A stretch of DNA of 64,000 bases from positions 62,001-126,000 of the forward strand of contig NZ_WNLA01000021.1 in the NCBI RefSeq assembly GCF_009720865.1. Direction: 5' to 3'. Numbering within the stretch: position 1 is the stretch's first letter; each line of letters begins with the position of its first letter. The notes beneath the pieces are model-generated. The model was not told the DNA's origin. It saw only the letters and a program-made list of their open reading frames with translations, and searched no databases. Position numbers and translations under genes: made by a program. This document shows positions 36,787 to 45,394 of the stretch, piece after piece. This stretch comes from Pseudoduganella ginsengisoli. Its GTDB lineage: Bacteria; Pseudomonadota; Gammaproteobacteria; Burkholderiales; Burkholderiaceae_D.

Positions 36787-37812
36787 GTGAATATTATGGA
36801 ACGCAACCTGGGCGAACTGCCACCCGTGGCTTATCCGGACATGAGCAAGGAAGAACGCGACTTGCTGGCGATGGACTTGACAGACCGTTCCGGCCCGCAC
36901 CTGATTGCCGCCGCGTGCGCGCCGGGCGATGCGGCGCAATGGATGGCGAAGAACAGGGGCCAGGTGCTGGACATGGTGGGCGCGAGGGGCTGGGCGCTGG
37001 TGCGGGGGCTGGGCATCGGCAATCCCGGCGACTTCCGCAAGTGCATCGAGGAACTGGGTTTGCCGCTGGTCGATGAATATGGCGACTTGCCGATGATGCC
37101 GTCCGACGATGGCACGTCCGGCGTATTCAACGTGACGAAGTACCCGGCGAAAAACGCGATCCTGTTCCACAACGAAGGTTCGCACACGACGCAGCCGCCC
37201 CGCAACATCTTCTTCCAGTGTTCGATTGCCGCCGAGTGCGATGGCGAAACACCGCTGGCCGATTCCGCTGCCGTGCTGCAGGCGCTGCCTGGCCATATCG
37301 CGCAAGCGTTCGCAACGCGCGGCCTGCTGTACAAGCGCAATTTCATCGACGGGCTGGACGTGTCGTGGCAACAGTACTTCAACCTGTCGTCGCGCGAAGA
37401 ACTGGAAGCGCTGTGCGCATCGCAGGGGATCAACGTGATCTGGCGTGCCGATGGCGGCCTGTCCACGGAAACGCTGCGGCCGGCCGTGATCCGCCATGCA
37501 GGCAGCGGCAAGGACGTGTTCTTCAACCAGATCCTGCTGCACCACCCTGCCGCGCTGGATCCGAAAGTGCGCAAGGCGCTGCAAGGCATGCTGAAAGATG
37601 GCCAGGGCTTCCCGCGCGACGTGTGCTTCGGCGACGGCGGCACGATTCCCGATGACTGGGTGGCGGAAGTGCTGCGCGCACACATCCGCGTGGCGGCCAC
37701 GTTTGCGTGGCAGCCGGGCGACGTGGTGGTGGTGGATAACTATGCGGTGTCGCATGCGCGCCGGCCGTTCAAGGGCCCGCGGCAGCATCACGTGGTGCTT
37801 GGGCAGACTTGA
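36787..37812 (+). CDS. Fe(II)/2-oxoglutarate-dependent hydroxylase, TauD family (SyrP/AsnO-like)
   Basis: A 341-residue non-haem iron oxygenase. The iron ligands appear to be H128 and E130 in FHNEGSH and H323 in AVSHARRP, with R325/R326 for 2-oxoglutarate. The H-x-E rather than H-x-D form is typical of the clavaminate synthase/AsnO/SyrP group, which beta-hydroxylate amino acids, free or carrier-bound. AAGGAG at 36775-36780 fits GTG 36787 with six bases of spacing, directly after the ccr stop. With an Asn-type module in the NRPS, 3-hydroxy-Asn is a reasonable guess; the substrate is not proven. It is the last gene before the cluster terminator. Confidence 0.88.
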   Translation: MNIMERNLGELPPVAYPDMSKEERDLLAMDLTDRSGPHLIAAACAPGDAAQWMAKNRGQVLDMVGARGWALVRGLGIGNPGDFRKCIEELGLPLVDEYGDLPMMPSDDGTSGVFNVTKYPAKNAILFHNEGSHTTQPPRNIFFQCSIAAECDGETPLADSAAVLQALPGHIAQAFATRGLLYKRNFIDGLDVSWQQYFNLSSREELEALCASQGINVIWRADGGLSTETLRPAVIRHAGSGKDVFFNQILLHHPAALDPKVRKALQGMLKDGQGFPRDVCFGDGGTIPDDWVAEVLRAHIRVAATFAWQPGDVVVVDNYAVSHARRPFKGPRQHHVVLGQT

Positions 37813-37816
37813 TACG

Positions 37817-37847
37817 AAAAAAGGGCTTCCCGCGGGAAGCCCTTTTT
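37817..37847. terminator. Bidirectional Rho-independent terminator at the end of the cluster
   Basis: A ten-base-pair stem, AAGGGCTTCC with GGAAGCCCTT, around the loop CGCG, preceded by a run of A and followed by a run of T. It can stop transcription from the biosynthetic cluster on the plus strand and from acnB on the minus strand. Confidence 0.93.
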
Positions 37848-37875
37848 ACGCGATTAAGACCAGCTTATTGCACTT

Positions 37876-40464
37876 TTATTGCACTTGCACGGCGTCAGCC
37901 ACGGTACGGAACTCGTCGATCTGGTCGAAGTTCATGTAGCGGTAGATGTCAGCCGAATTCTTGTCGATCACGCCGATGTTCGACATGTATTCATCCTTGG
38001 TCGGGATGCGGCCCAGCGCCGAGCACACGGCGGCCAGTTCCGCCGAACCCAGGTACACGTTGGTATCGATGCCCAGACGGTTCGGGAAGTTGCGGGTGGA
38101 CGTCGACATCACGGTGGCGCCCTTGCGGATCTGCGCCTGGTTACCCATGCACAGCGAGCAGCCCGGCATTTCCATGCGGGCGCCGGTGCGGCCCAGCGTG
38201 CCGTAGTGGCCTTCGGACGTCAGCACTTGCGCATCCATCTTGGTTGGCGGCGCAACCCACAGGCGCACTGGAATGTCGGACTTGCCTTCCAGGACCTTGG
38301 CGGCGGCACGGAAGTGGCCGATGTTGGTCATGCAGGAGCCAACGAACACGTCGTCGATCTTCGCGCCAGCCACGTCGGCCAGGGTTTTCACGTCGTCCGG
38401 GTCGTTCGGGCAGGCCACGATAGGCTCGTGGATGTCGGCCAGGTCGATTTCAATGACGGCGGCGTATTCCGCGTCCGCGTCCGGCGCCAGCAGCTGCGGG
38501 TTCGCCAGCCATGCTTCCATGGCCTTGATGCGGCGTTCCAGGGTGCGCTTGTCCTGGTAGTTATTGGCGATCATCCACTTCATCAAGGTGATGTTCGACG
38601 TCATGTACTCGATGATCGGCGCTTTATCCAGGTGCACGGTGCAGCCTGCGGCGGAGCGCTCTGCCGATGCGTCGGACAGTTCGAATGCCTGTTCCACTTT
38701 CAGGTCTGGCAAGCCTTCGATTTCCAGGATGCGGCCGGAGAAGATGTTCTTCTTGCCTTTCTTGTCCACGGTCAGCAGACCCTGGCGGATCGCGTACAGC
38801 GGAATCGCGTTGACCAGGTCACGCAGGGTCACGCCAGGCTGCATCTTGCCTTTGAAGCGCACCAGCACGGATTCCGGCATGTCCAGCGGCATCACGCCGG
38901 TGGCGGCGGCGAAGGCCACCAGGCCCGAACCGGCTGGGAACGAAATACCGATCGGGAAACGGGTGTGCGAGTCGCCGCCGGTGCCCACAGTGTCCGGCAG
39001 CAGCAGGCGGTTCAGCCACGAGTGGATCACGCCGTCGCCTGGACGCAGCGCCACGCCGCCACGGTTTTCAATGAAGGTTGGCAGTTCGCGGTGGGTTTTC
39101 ACGTCCACGACTTTTGGATACGCCGCGGTGTGGCAGAACGATTGCATCACCATGTCGGCCGAGAAGCCCAGGCAAGCCAGGTCTTTCAGCTCGTCGCGGG
39201 TCATCGGGCCGGTGGTGTCTTGCGAACCCACGGTGGTCATCTTTGGCTCGCAGTACGTGCCTGGACGGATGCCCTGGCCTTCCGGCAGGCCGCATGCACG
39301 GCCAACCATCTTCTGCGCCAGCGAGAAGCCTTTGCCGGTATCGACCGGGTTTTGCGGCAGGCGGAACAGCGTCGATGGGGCCAGGCCCAGCGCTTCGCGC
39401 GCCTTGGCGGTCAAGCCACGGCCGATGATCAGTGGAATACGGCCGCCGGCGCGCACTTCGTCGAACAGCACGTCGGATTTGACTTTGAATTCAGCGATGA
39501 CTGCGCCGTTTTTCAGCGCTTTGCCTTCGAATGGGCGCAGCTCGATGACGTCGCCCATTTCCATTTGCGACACGTCCAGTTCGATAGGCAGTGCGCCCGC
39601 GTCTTCCATCGTGTTGTAGAAGATCGGAGCAATCTTGTTGCCCAGGCAAACGCCGCCGAAACGCTTGTTCGGGATGAATGGAATGTCTTCGCCCGTGAAC
39701 CACAGCACCGAGTTGGTGGCGGATTTGCGCGAAGAACCGGTGCCGACCACGTCGCCGACGTAAGCAACCAGGTTGCCCTTGGCTTTCAGCGCTTCGATTT
39801 GCTTGATCGGGCCGATCTTGCCTGGTTCTTCCGGATTGATGCCTGGACGCGGATTTTTCAGCATGGCCAGCGCGTGCAGCGGGATGTCCGGACGGGTGGT
39901 CGCGTCAGGGGCTGGCGACAGGTCGTCGGTGTTGGTTTCGCCGGACACTTTAAATACGGTCAAGGTCAGGCTTTGCGGCACTTCCGGACGGGACGTGAAC
40001 CATTCCGCGTCGGCCCACGATTGCAGCACGGCCTTGGCGCGGGCATTGCCCTTGTCGGCCAGGTCCTTGACGTCGTGGAAGTAGTCGAACATCAGCAGGG
40101 TTTTCTTCAGACCTTCGGCAGCCACGTCGCCCACGGCGTCGTCGCCCAGCAGGTCGATCATCGGCTTGATGTTGAAGCCGCCCAGCATGGTGCCCAGCAG
40201 GCGGGTCGCCAGTTCACGCGACACCAGCGGCGACGTTGCCAATCCCTTGGCCACGGCGGTCAGGAAAGCAGCTTTGACTTTGGCCGCATCGTCCACACCG
40301 GCAGGAACGCGGTTGGTGATCAGGTCGACCAGGAAGGCTTCTTCGCCGGCTGGCGGATTTTTCAGCAGTTCGACCAGGTCCGTGGTCTGCGCTGCAGACA
40401 GCGGCAGTGGCGGAATGCCGAGGGTTGCACGTTCTGCGACGTGGGCGCGGTATGCGGCTAACAT
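37876..40464 (-). CDS. acnB: Bifunctional aconitate hydratase 2 / 2-methylisocitrate dehydratase
   Basis: An 862-residue protein, the length expected of AcnB (E. coli 865). It interconverts citrate and isocitrate in the TCA cycle and dehydrates 2-methylisocitrate in propionate use. The order of domains is HEAT-like N-terminus, swivel domain, then the Fe-S core, with cluster cysteines in VGSCMTNIGHF and GCSLCMGNQ near the C-terminus. I place the start at 40464 (MLAAYRAH), eight bases after GGGAG; an in-frame ATG eight codons upstream would put the ribosome site inside the gene. It is transcribed toward the cluster and shares its terminator. Confidence 0.97.
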   Translation of the reverse strand: MLAAYRAHVAERATLGIPPLPLSAAQTTDLVELLKNPPAGEEAFLVDLITNRVPAGVDDAAKVKAAFLTAVAKGLATSPLVSRELATRLLGTMLGGFNIKPMIDLLGDDAVGDVAAEGLKKTLLMFDYFHDVKDLADKGNARAKAVLQSWADAEWFTSRPEVPQSLTLTVFKVSGETNTDDLSPAPDATTRPDIPLHALAMLKNPRPGINPEEPGKIGPIKQIEALKAKGNLVAYVGDVVGTGSSRKSATNSVLWFTGEDIPFIPNKRFGGVCLGNKIAPIFYNTMEDAGALPIELDVSQMEMGDVIELRPFEGKALKNGAVIAEFKVKSDVLFDEVRAGGRIPLIIGRGLTAKAREALGLAPSTLFRLPQNPVDTGKGFSLAQKMVGRACGLPEGQGIRPGTYCEPKMTTVGSQDTTGPMTRDELKDLACLGFSADMVMQSFCHTAAYPKVVDVKTHRELPTFIENRGGVALRPGDGVIHSWLNRLLLPDTVGTGGDSHTRFPIGISFPAGSGLVAFAAATGVMPLDMPESVLVRFKGKMQPGVTLRDLVNAIPLYAIRQGLLTVDKKGKKNIFSGRILEIEGLPDLKVEQAFELSDASAERSAAGCTVHLDKAPIIEYMTSNITLMKWMIANNYQDKRTLERRIKAMEAWLANPQLLAPDADAEYAAVIEIDLADIHEPIVACPNDPDDVKTLADVAGAKIDDVFVGSCMTNIGHFRAAAKVLEGKSDIPVRLWVAPPTKMDAQVLTSEGHYGTLGRTGARMEMPGCSLCMGNQAQIRKGATVMSTSTRNFPNRLGIDTNVYLGSAELAAVCSALGRIPTKDEYMSNIGVIDKNSADIYRYMNFDQIDEFRTVADAVQVQ

Positions 40465-40546
40465 TGGAAGCTCTCCCTGTGATGTCAAAAAAGTTGTTGA
40501 GGTAATAACTCACCCAACTGCGTATGCGAGTATTGTACATCAACAA

Positions 40547-40560
40547 GTCTTCTATAAGAC
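40547..40560. promoter_or_regulatory. Inverted repeat upstream of acnB, candidate operator
   Basis: The sequence GTCTTCTATAAGAC is an inverted repeat (GTCTT/AAGAC around four bases) about 85 bases upstream of the acnB start codon, inside an AT-rich stretch with a further ATAAGATAAG tract. Such GTCTT-AAGAC sites suit a GntR-type dimer, but no regulator gene is adjacent. Confidence 0.4.
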
Positions 40561-40648
40561 ATAAGATAAGAAAACTAGTTGCGAATGGGGCTGTTCAGCA
40601 CGCATTTTGCGTTGCCGCAATGCAACTTCACCTGGGAGGAGCACCCGC

Positions 40649-41395
40649 TCAGCTTTCTACTGGCGGATCTGCCGGCGCGCGGCGCAATTCAGCAATTTCC
40701 GCGCGCAGCGAGCCGATTTCGCGCAGCAGCAAGCGCATGTCGGCATGCAGTTCACGGCGGATCAGCTTTTCATCTTCGCCGACAAACAGCGCGGCAATGC
40801 TGGCCGTGACCAGCGACAGCAGCGCATAGCCGAGCAGCACGATAAAGACGGCAAACACTTTGGAAGCCGGCGTGGACGGCACGATATCGCCAAAGCCGAC
40901 CGTGGCGCCCGTGGTGAACGCCAGCCACAAGCCATCGGCAAAGCTGTGCACTTGCGGTTCCAGCCAATAAAAGCCGCCGCCCGCGATGACCAGCATGGCC
41001 AGCGACACGCCGCACATGGGCGCCAGCGAATGCGGCCCCACGTAGCCCACCGCCAGCGTCACCATGCGCAGCGAAATCACTGCGCAGACCAGCAAGCGCA
41101 TGATCCATTCCGCATTGGTCCATGGCGGGATCGTTGGCCAGATGCAGGCCACGATTGCTGCCAGTAACACGATGTCCACGTGGCGCCACGAATGTGCATG
41201 GGCCTGGTGCGTGCGCAGCGCCGGGTGGAACAGGTGCACAGCGAACAGCAGCGCGGCCGCCACGTACAGCCCCTGCCCGGCCAGCCGTTCCGTGGCTGTG
41301 GCGCCGTCGAGCATTAAATAAAAGCCCGGTATGGTCAGCGACAATGCCAGCGGCTGCAGCAATTGCCGCGCCTTGCGCAAAACCGATAAAAACAT
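40649..41395 (-). CDS. Potassium channel protein, ion-transport-2 type
   Basis: A 248-residue membrane protein. The pore loop TTGATVGFGDIVP contains the K+ selectivity filter TVGFGD, followed by the last transmembrane helix. Several hydrophobic segments precede the pore, more than a minimal two-helix channel. The charged C-terminal 40 residues (RRELHADMRLLLREIGSLRAE) are likely a coiled coil for tetramer assembly. There is no RCK/TrkA-N domain. AAGGGA sits just upstream of the ATG. It is divergent from dsbD. Confidence 0.9.
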   Translation of the reverse strand: MFLSVLRKARQLLQPLALSLTIPGFYLMLDGATATERLAGQGLYVAAALLFAVHLFHPALRTHQAHAHSWRHVDIVLLAAIVACIWPTIPPWTNAEWIMRLLVCAVISLRMVTLAVGYVGPHSLAPMCGVSLAMLVIAGGGFYWLEPQVHSFADGLWLAFTTGATVGFGDIVPSTPASKVFAVFIVLLGYALLSLVTASIAALFVGEDEKLIRRELHADMRLLLREIGSLRAEIAELRRAPADPPVES

Positions 41396-41491
41396 GTCTT
41401 GATCCCTTTCAAACCACCGTCACATCCTGGGCCAAAACGTGTGGCGCAGCGTCAATAGCACGCACTTTAGCAAGTAACAATAATAATTTTA

Positions 41492-41505
41492 TTGATCCAG
41501 ATCAA
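41492..41505. promoter_or_regulatory. FNR/ANR-type binding site
   Basis: TTGATCCAGATCAA is a perfect match to the FNR-family consensus TTGAT-N4-ATCAA. It lies 97 bases upstream of the K+ channel ATG (minus strand) and 118 bases upstream of the dsbD ATG (plus strand), within their 227-base shared upstream region. Which gene it controls cannot be read from the sequence. Confidence 0.65.
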
Positions 41506-41622
41506 ATCGCAGCCAGTGGCAATACGTGTTTGCCGTAGCGGGAGATTGAACCCTTGGGCGCCGGAGCGGTATTGACGGACTAAATACAGGCGGGACGCGC
41601 CTGTGCCAATCCGGAGAACCTC

Positions 41623-43392
41623 ATGAAACAACTGATGTGGCTGTGCGCCCTGCTGTTCGCACAGTTCGTGGCGCCCGCCCTGGCGCAAGACTTCCTTCCG
41701 CCGGAGCAAGCCTTTGTCTTGCATGCGGAGCTGCGCGATGCACGTACCGTATCGCTGCACTGGAGCATCCCCAAGGGTTATCACCTGTACCGCGAACGCC
41801 TGTCGTTCACGGGCGGCGGCGTGCAGCAACCGCAGTTGCCGCCTGGGACGCGCAAGTTTGATGAAAACTTTGGGAAGGACATGGAAACGTATTACCAGTC
41901 GCTGGACCTGGCCGTGCCGCTCAGCGGCGGCGCTGCCACCACGCTGGCCGTGGGCTACCAGGGCTGCGCCGATGCCGGGCTGTGCTACCCGCCCATGGAA
42001 CGCAGCTTCCGCATTGATCCCGTCAAGCGAACGATCGCGGAAATCAGCGGCGATGGCGACGCCAGCGCTGCCGCCGGCGCTAATGCGGCGGCGGCTGACG
42101 ACGACACTTCGCTGGCCCAGCGCACGCTGCAAAGCGGCAGCCTGTGGCGCATTGGCGCGGCCTTCCTTGTATTCGGCCTGCTGCTGTCCTTCACACCGTG
42201 CGTACTGCCGATGGTGCCTATCCTGTCGTCCATCATCGTCGGCGAGGGTAATGTGACGCGCCGCCGCGGCCTGCTGCTGGCGGGCACATACAGCATCGGC
42301 ATGGCGCTGGTCTATACGGCGCTGGGCGTGGCGGCCGGGCTGGCGGGCGAAGGCTTGGCCGGCGCGCTGCAAAAGCCTTGGGTATTGCTGGCCTTCGGTG
42401 CGCTGCTGTTTGCGCTGGCGCTGTCGATGTTCGACGTCTACCAGCTGCAATTACCCAGTGCGCTGCAAAGCCGCCTGACCGAATCCAGCGGCCGCATGAG
42501 CGGCGGCAAGTTTGCCGGCGTATTTGCCATGGGGGCGCTGTCGGCCCTGATCGTGGGGCCATGCGTGGCGGGGCCGCTGGCCGGCGCCCTGCTCTACATC
42601 AGCCAGACCGGCAACGCCGCCACCGGCGGCTGGGCGCTGTTTGCCATGGCGTGCGGCATGAGCGTGCCGCTGCTGCTGACGGGATTGTCGGCAGGCAGCT
42701 TGCTGCCGCGCGCCGGGGCCTGGATGAACCACGTAAAAAAAGTGTTTGGCATGCTGCTGATTGCCGTCGCGGTCTGGATGATCATGCCGGTGCTGCCGGT
42801 GTCTGCAAGCATGGCGCTGTGGGGCGTGCTGGCCATCCTGTGCGCGGCCTTGCTGCGCACCGGCGAAGCGTTGCCGGCCGGCGCGGGCATCGGCGCGTAT
42901 GCGGCCAAGGCGCTGGGCGTGGTCATGCTGCTGGCCGGCGTGTTTGAACTGGTGGGCGCCGCCAGTTCAGGCAAGGATGTGCTGCAACCGCTGGCGCACC
43001 TGCGTGGCGGGGTGAATTCCGGCGCATCCGCTGACGCCATTCGCTTCACCCGCATCCATACGGTGGCGGAACTTGACCAGGTGCTGGCGGCGGCAAACAA
43101 ACCCGTGCTGCTGGACTTCTACGCCGACTGGTGTGTCGCGTGCAAGGAAATGGAACGCATGACCTTTACCGATTCCCGCGTCCAGGCCGCCCTGCAGGCC
43201 ATGCAGCTGGTGCAGGCCGACGTCACCGCCAACAACCCCGAAGACCGCGCACTGATGAAGCGTTTCCAGCTGTTTGGCCCGCCCGGCATCATCCTGTTCA
43301 ATGCCGGAGGCAAGGAAGTGCCGCAAGCCCGCGTCATCGGGTTCATGCCGGCCGCGGCATTCCTGAGCCAGCTGCGGCACGTCTCAGGCTGA
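41623..43392 (+). CDS. dsbD: Thiol:disulfide interchange protein DsbD
   Basis: A 589-residue protein with all three DsbD parts. A signal peptide (1-21, ending ALA) precedes the periplasmic N-terminal domain with the cysteine pair in GCADAGLCYPP. The eight-helix membrane domain has cysteines in FTPCVLPMVP and GPCVAGPL. The C-terminal thioredoxin-like domain has DWCVACKEME. It carries electrons from cytoplasmic thioredoxin to periplasmic DsbC and cytochrome c maturation proteins. GGAG precedes the ATG. It converges with the outer-membrane protein gene, with 22 bases between stops. Confidence 0.96.
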   Translation: MKQLMWLCALLFAQFVAPALAQDFLPPEQAFVLHAELRDARTVSLHWSIPKGYHLYRERLSFTGGGVQQPQLPPGTRKFDENFGKDMETYYQSLDLAVPLSGGAATTLAVGYQGCADAGLCYPPMERSFRIDPVKRTIAEISGDGDASAAAGANAAAADDDTSLAQRTLQSGSLWRIGAAFLVFGLLLSFTPCVLPMVPILSSIIVGEGNVTRRRGLLLAGTYSIGMALVYTALGVAAGLAGEGLAGALQKPWVLLAFGALLFALALSMFDVYQLQLPSALQSRLTESSGRMSGGKFAGVFAMGALSALIVGPCVAGPLAGALLYISQTGNAATGGWALFAMACGMSVPLLLTGLSAGSLLPRAGAWMNHVKKVFGMLLIAVAVWMIMPVLPVSASMALWGVLAILCAALLRTGEALPAGAGIGAYAAKALGVVMLLAGVFELVGAASSGKDVLQPLAHLRGGVNSGASADAIRFTRIHTVAELDQVLAAANKPVLLDFYADWCVACKEMERMTFTDSRVQAALQAMQLVQADVTANNPEDRALMKRFQLFGPPGIILFNAGGKEVPQARVIGFMPAAAFLSQLRHVSG

Positions 43393-43414
43393 CCCGCACC
43401 GGCTATCACGAATG

Positions 43415-44101
43415 TTAGAACCGGGCGCGCAGTTCCAGGTATGCATTCTGTTCATTGAGCTTGCCTTCATGGTGCTCGTCTTTTGTCCCGCTTCTGTTGG
43501 TAAAGTTGTTGATGCCGGTTTGAGCCTCGCCCAGACCAATGTAACGGTAACCCAAACCTAGCGTGAATACTTTGTTCAGGCGGTAACCCATGCCGACTGC
43601 CAGGCCGTAGGCAAAGTTGTCCTGCGTGTGCTGCTCAAAGGTACGAAGCGTCGTGCCTTGATAGCCAGCGGCGCGGATTTTGGACATACCGATGCCGGCG
43701 CCTGCGTGCAAAGACAGTGCCTCGGCTACAGGGAACTCTTTGTAGGCATTGAACATGAGCCGTTGAGAGTTGGCCTGGACGACATTTCTGCTTTCACCGC
43801 CAGTCCATTGCCACAATGTGTCGAACTCGGATTTCGTCTGCGCGCTGTACTCTGCTTCGACACGCCAGGCATTGGGCAGGTACCAGCCCACGGCAAGCGA
43901 ACCGCTGGTTTTGTCGCTGCTATCCGGACCCTTGATGATGCTGATCGCACGCGGGCTATAGGGTTTTTGATCGGCAATGCGCAGTTGCGCACTCTGCACC
44001 CGCAGGGCCACATAATTGCCCTGGGCAGTCGCGATGGAGTCCTGCGCCTGTGCTGCAAGCGACAGGCCCGCGATCAACGTCATTGACCATTTCATCTTCA
44101 T
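43415..44101 (-). CDS. Outer-membrane beta-barrel protein
   Basis: A 228-residue protein with a signal peptide (about 1-19, LAAQA) and alternating short amphipathic strands such as VALRVQSAQLRI, GSLAVGWYLP, WRVEAEYSAQ, FAYGLAVGMGYRL and FTLGLGYRYIGL. It ends in ELRARF, and a terminal phenylalanine is typical of Bam substrates. It fits the eight-strand OmpA/Omp25-like small porin fold. The specific function is unknown. Confidence 0.85.
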   Translation of the reverse strand: MKMKWSMTLIAGLSLAAQAQDSIATAQGNYVALRVQSAQLRIADQKPYSPRAISIIKGPDSSDKTSGSLAVGWYLPNAWRVEAEYSAQTKSEFDTLWQWTGGESRNVVQANSQRLMFNAYKEFPVAEALSLHAGAGIGMSKIRAAGYQGTTLRTFEQHTQDNFAYGLAVGMGYRLNKVFTLGLGYRYIGLGEAQTGINNFTNRSGTKDEHHEGKLNEQNAYLELRARF

Positions 44102-44404
44102 GATATTTCCCTGTGTATCGTGTCATTATTTAGCCTTCATGCAGCCGGGGACATAGGTTGATCCGTTGTTGGCATCATGGAATCCACGCTCCCCGCCGCC
44201 GCTGGCTGTTTCACAAATTAAATGTCAAACTGTATTCCGCTGCGTGGCTTTCGTTGTGGCAGGAATTGCATATGCTGTATCAGCTCAAGGCGCTACTCAT
44301 GTTTTCGGAATCGGGGATTTGCATCTGTCCATGAGGACCACTGCGCAGCTTACACATTGATGAGATAACGCAGCTTTGAACATTACGCAGGCCGCACAGC
44401 ACAC
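44102..44404. other. Intergenic region between divergent outer-membrane and LysR genes
   Basis: These 303 bases have lower GC than the flanks and no convincing gene; a 64-codon open frame on the plus strand has no ribosome site. Both divergent promoters must lie here. I found no clear operator or hairpin. Confidence 0.6.
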
Positions 44405-45334
44405 ATGGACCGTTTTTCCGAACTCAAAGCATTCGTACTGGTAGGCAGCACCGGTGGTTTTTCCACGGCGGCGCGGCAACTGGGTGTCGCCACGTCGTCC
44501 GTCACGCGGCTGGTCGATGCGCTGGAAGAACGCATCGGCGTCCCGCTGCTGAACCGCTCCACGCGCAGCGTCACGCTGACCGATACAGGCCACAGTTATT
44601 TCGGCAAGGCGCAACTGATCCTGGAACAGCTGGAAGCGGCCGATGATGCGGCGTCGGCGCGCGGCAGCGTACCGCAGGGAGTGCTGCGCGTGACGGTCCC
44701 GGTGTCGTTTTGTACGCTGTATATCGCGCCAATGCTGGCCGAATTCGGCCGCCGCTATCCCAAAGTGGAGCTGGAAGTCCAGTTGAGCGATGCGTTCACC
44801 AATATGGTCGACGAGTCGATCGACGTGGCGATCCGGATCGGCGCCATCGACCAGCAACCGAGCCTGATCGCGCGGCGGCTTGCGGGCCACCAGCGCATTT
44901 TATGCGCCAGTCCGGCCTACCTTGCCGCGCATGGCACTCCCGCAACGCCAACCGCCCTGCTGCGGCACAATTGCCTGCAACTGGCTTTCGGCGGACCACG
45001 GCGCAGCTGGCGATTGCAGCGCGGCGATGACGTGCAGGACATTGCCGTGCGCGGCACGCTGTCGGTGAATAATGGGGAAGTGATCCGGCAGGCCGCCGCC
45101 GATGGCGCCGGCATTGCCCTGCTGGCGGACTGGCTGGTGGGCAGCGACCTGCGTTCCGGACGTCTGGTACGCCTGCTCAGCGATTACCTGGCCAGCCCCG
45201 GCACTGCGGACATCACCGCGGACGTTGCCGTGCACGCGGTCTACCAGGCCAACCGGCGCGGATCGTTGAAAGTCAAAGCGTTTGTCGACATGCTGGCTGC
45301 GCATCTGGATGACGTCCTCGGGCAGCCGCTGTAG
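44405..45334 (+). CDS. LysR-family transcriptional regulator
   Basis: A 309-residue regulator. The N-terminal winged helix-turn-helix (about 1-60) has FSTAARQLGVATSSVTRLVDALEE, with LLNRSTRSVTLTDTG at its end. A type 2 periplasmic-binding-like effector domain follows. It belongs to the subgroup often next to efflux or oxidoreductase genes and converges with an MFS transporter gene, which may be a target. The inducer is unknown. Confidence 0.92.
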   Translation: MDRFSELKAFVLVGSTGGFSTAARQLGVATSSVTRLVDALEERIGVPLLNRSTRSVTLTDTGHSYFGKAQLILEQLEAADDAASARGSVPQGVLRVTVPVSFCTLYIAPMLAEFGRRYPKVELEVQLSDAFTNMVDESIDVAIRIGAIDQQPSLIARRLAGHQRILCASPAYLAAHGTPATPTALLRHNCLQLAFGGPRRSWRLQRGDDVQDIAVRGTLSVNNGEVIRQAAADGAGIALLADWLVGSDLRSGRLVRLLSDYLASPGTADITADVAVHAVYQANRRGSLKVKAFVDMLAAHLDDVLGQPL

Positions 45335-45394
45335 TCCGGCTATCCGTGCATTGCGTGCGGCGCCGGGTAATCACGATGCCTGCCGGGCGCCCTG

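Noticed and set aside
1..37812. A glycopeptide-antibiotic (vancomycin-like) cluster
   Set aside because: Despite the Dpg genes there are no cross-linking P450s, X-domain, halogenase, glycosyltransferase or VanHAX-type genes in the window.
37879..40461. An 860-codon open frame on the plus strand opposite acnB
   Set aside because: It mirrors acnB almost exactly and has no domain; acnB on the minus strand is a strongly conserved enzyme.
44166..44360. A 64-codon open frame in the region between the outer-membrane and LysR genes
   Set aside because: There is no ribosome site and no recognisable signal or domain.
45335..45394. GGCGCC-rich inverted segments between the LysR and MFS genes as a terminator
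   Set aside because: The pairing is imperfect, with a bulge, and no T-run follows on either strand.
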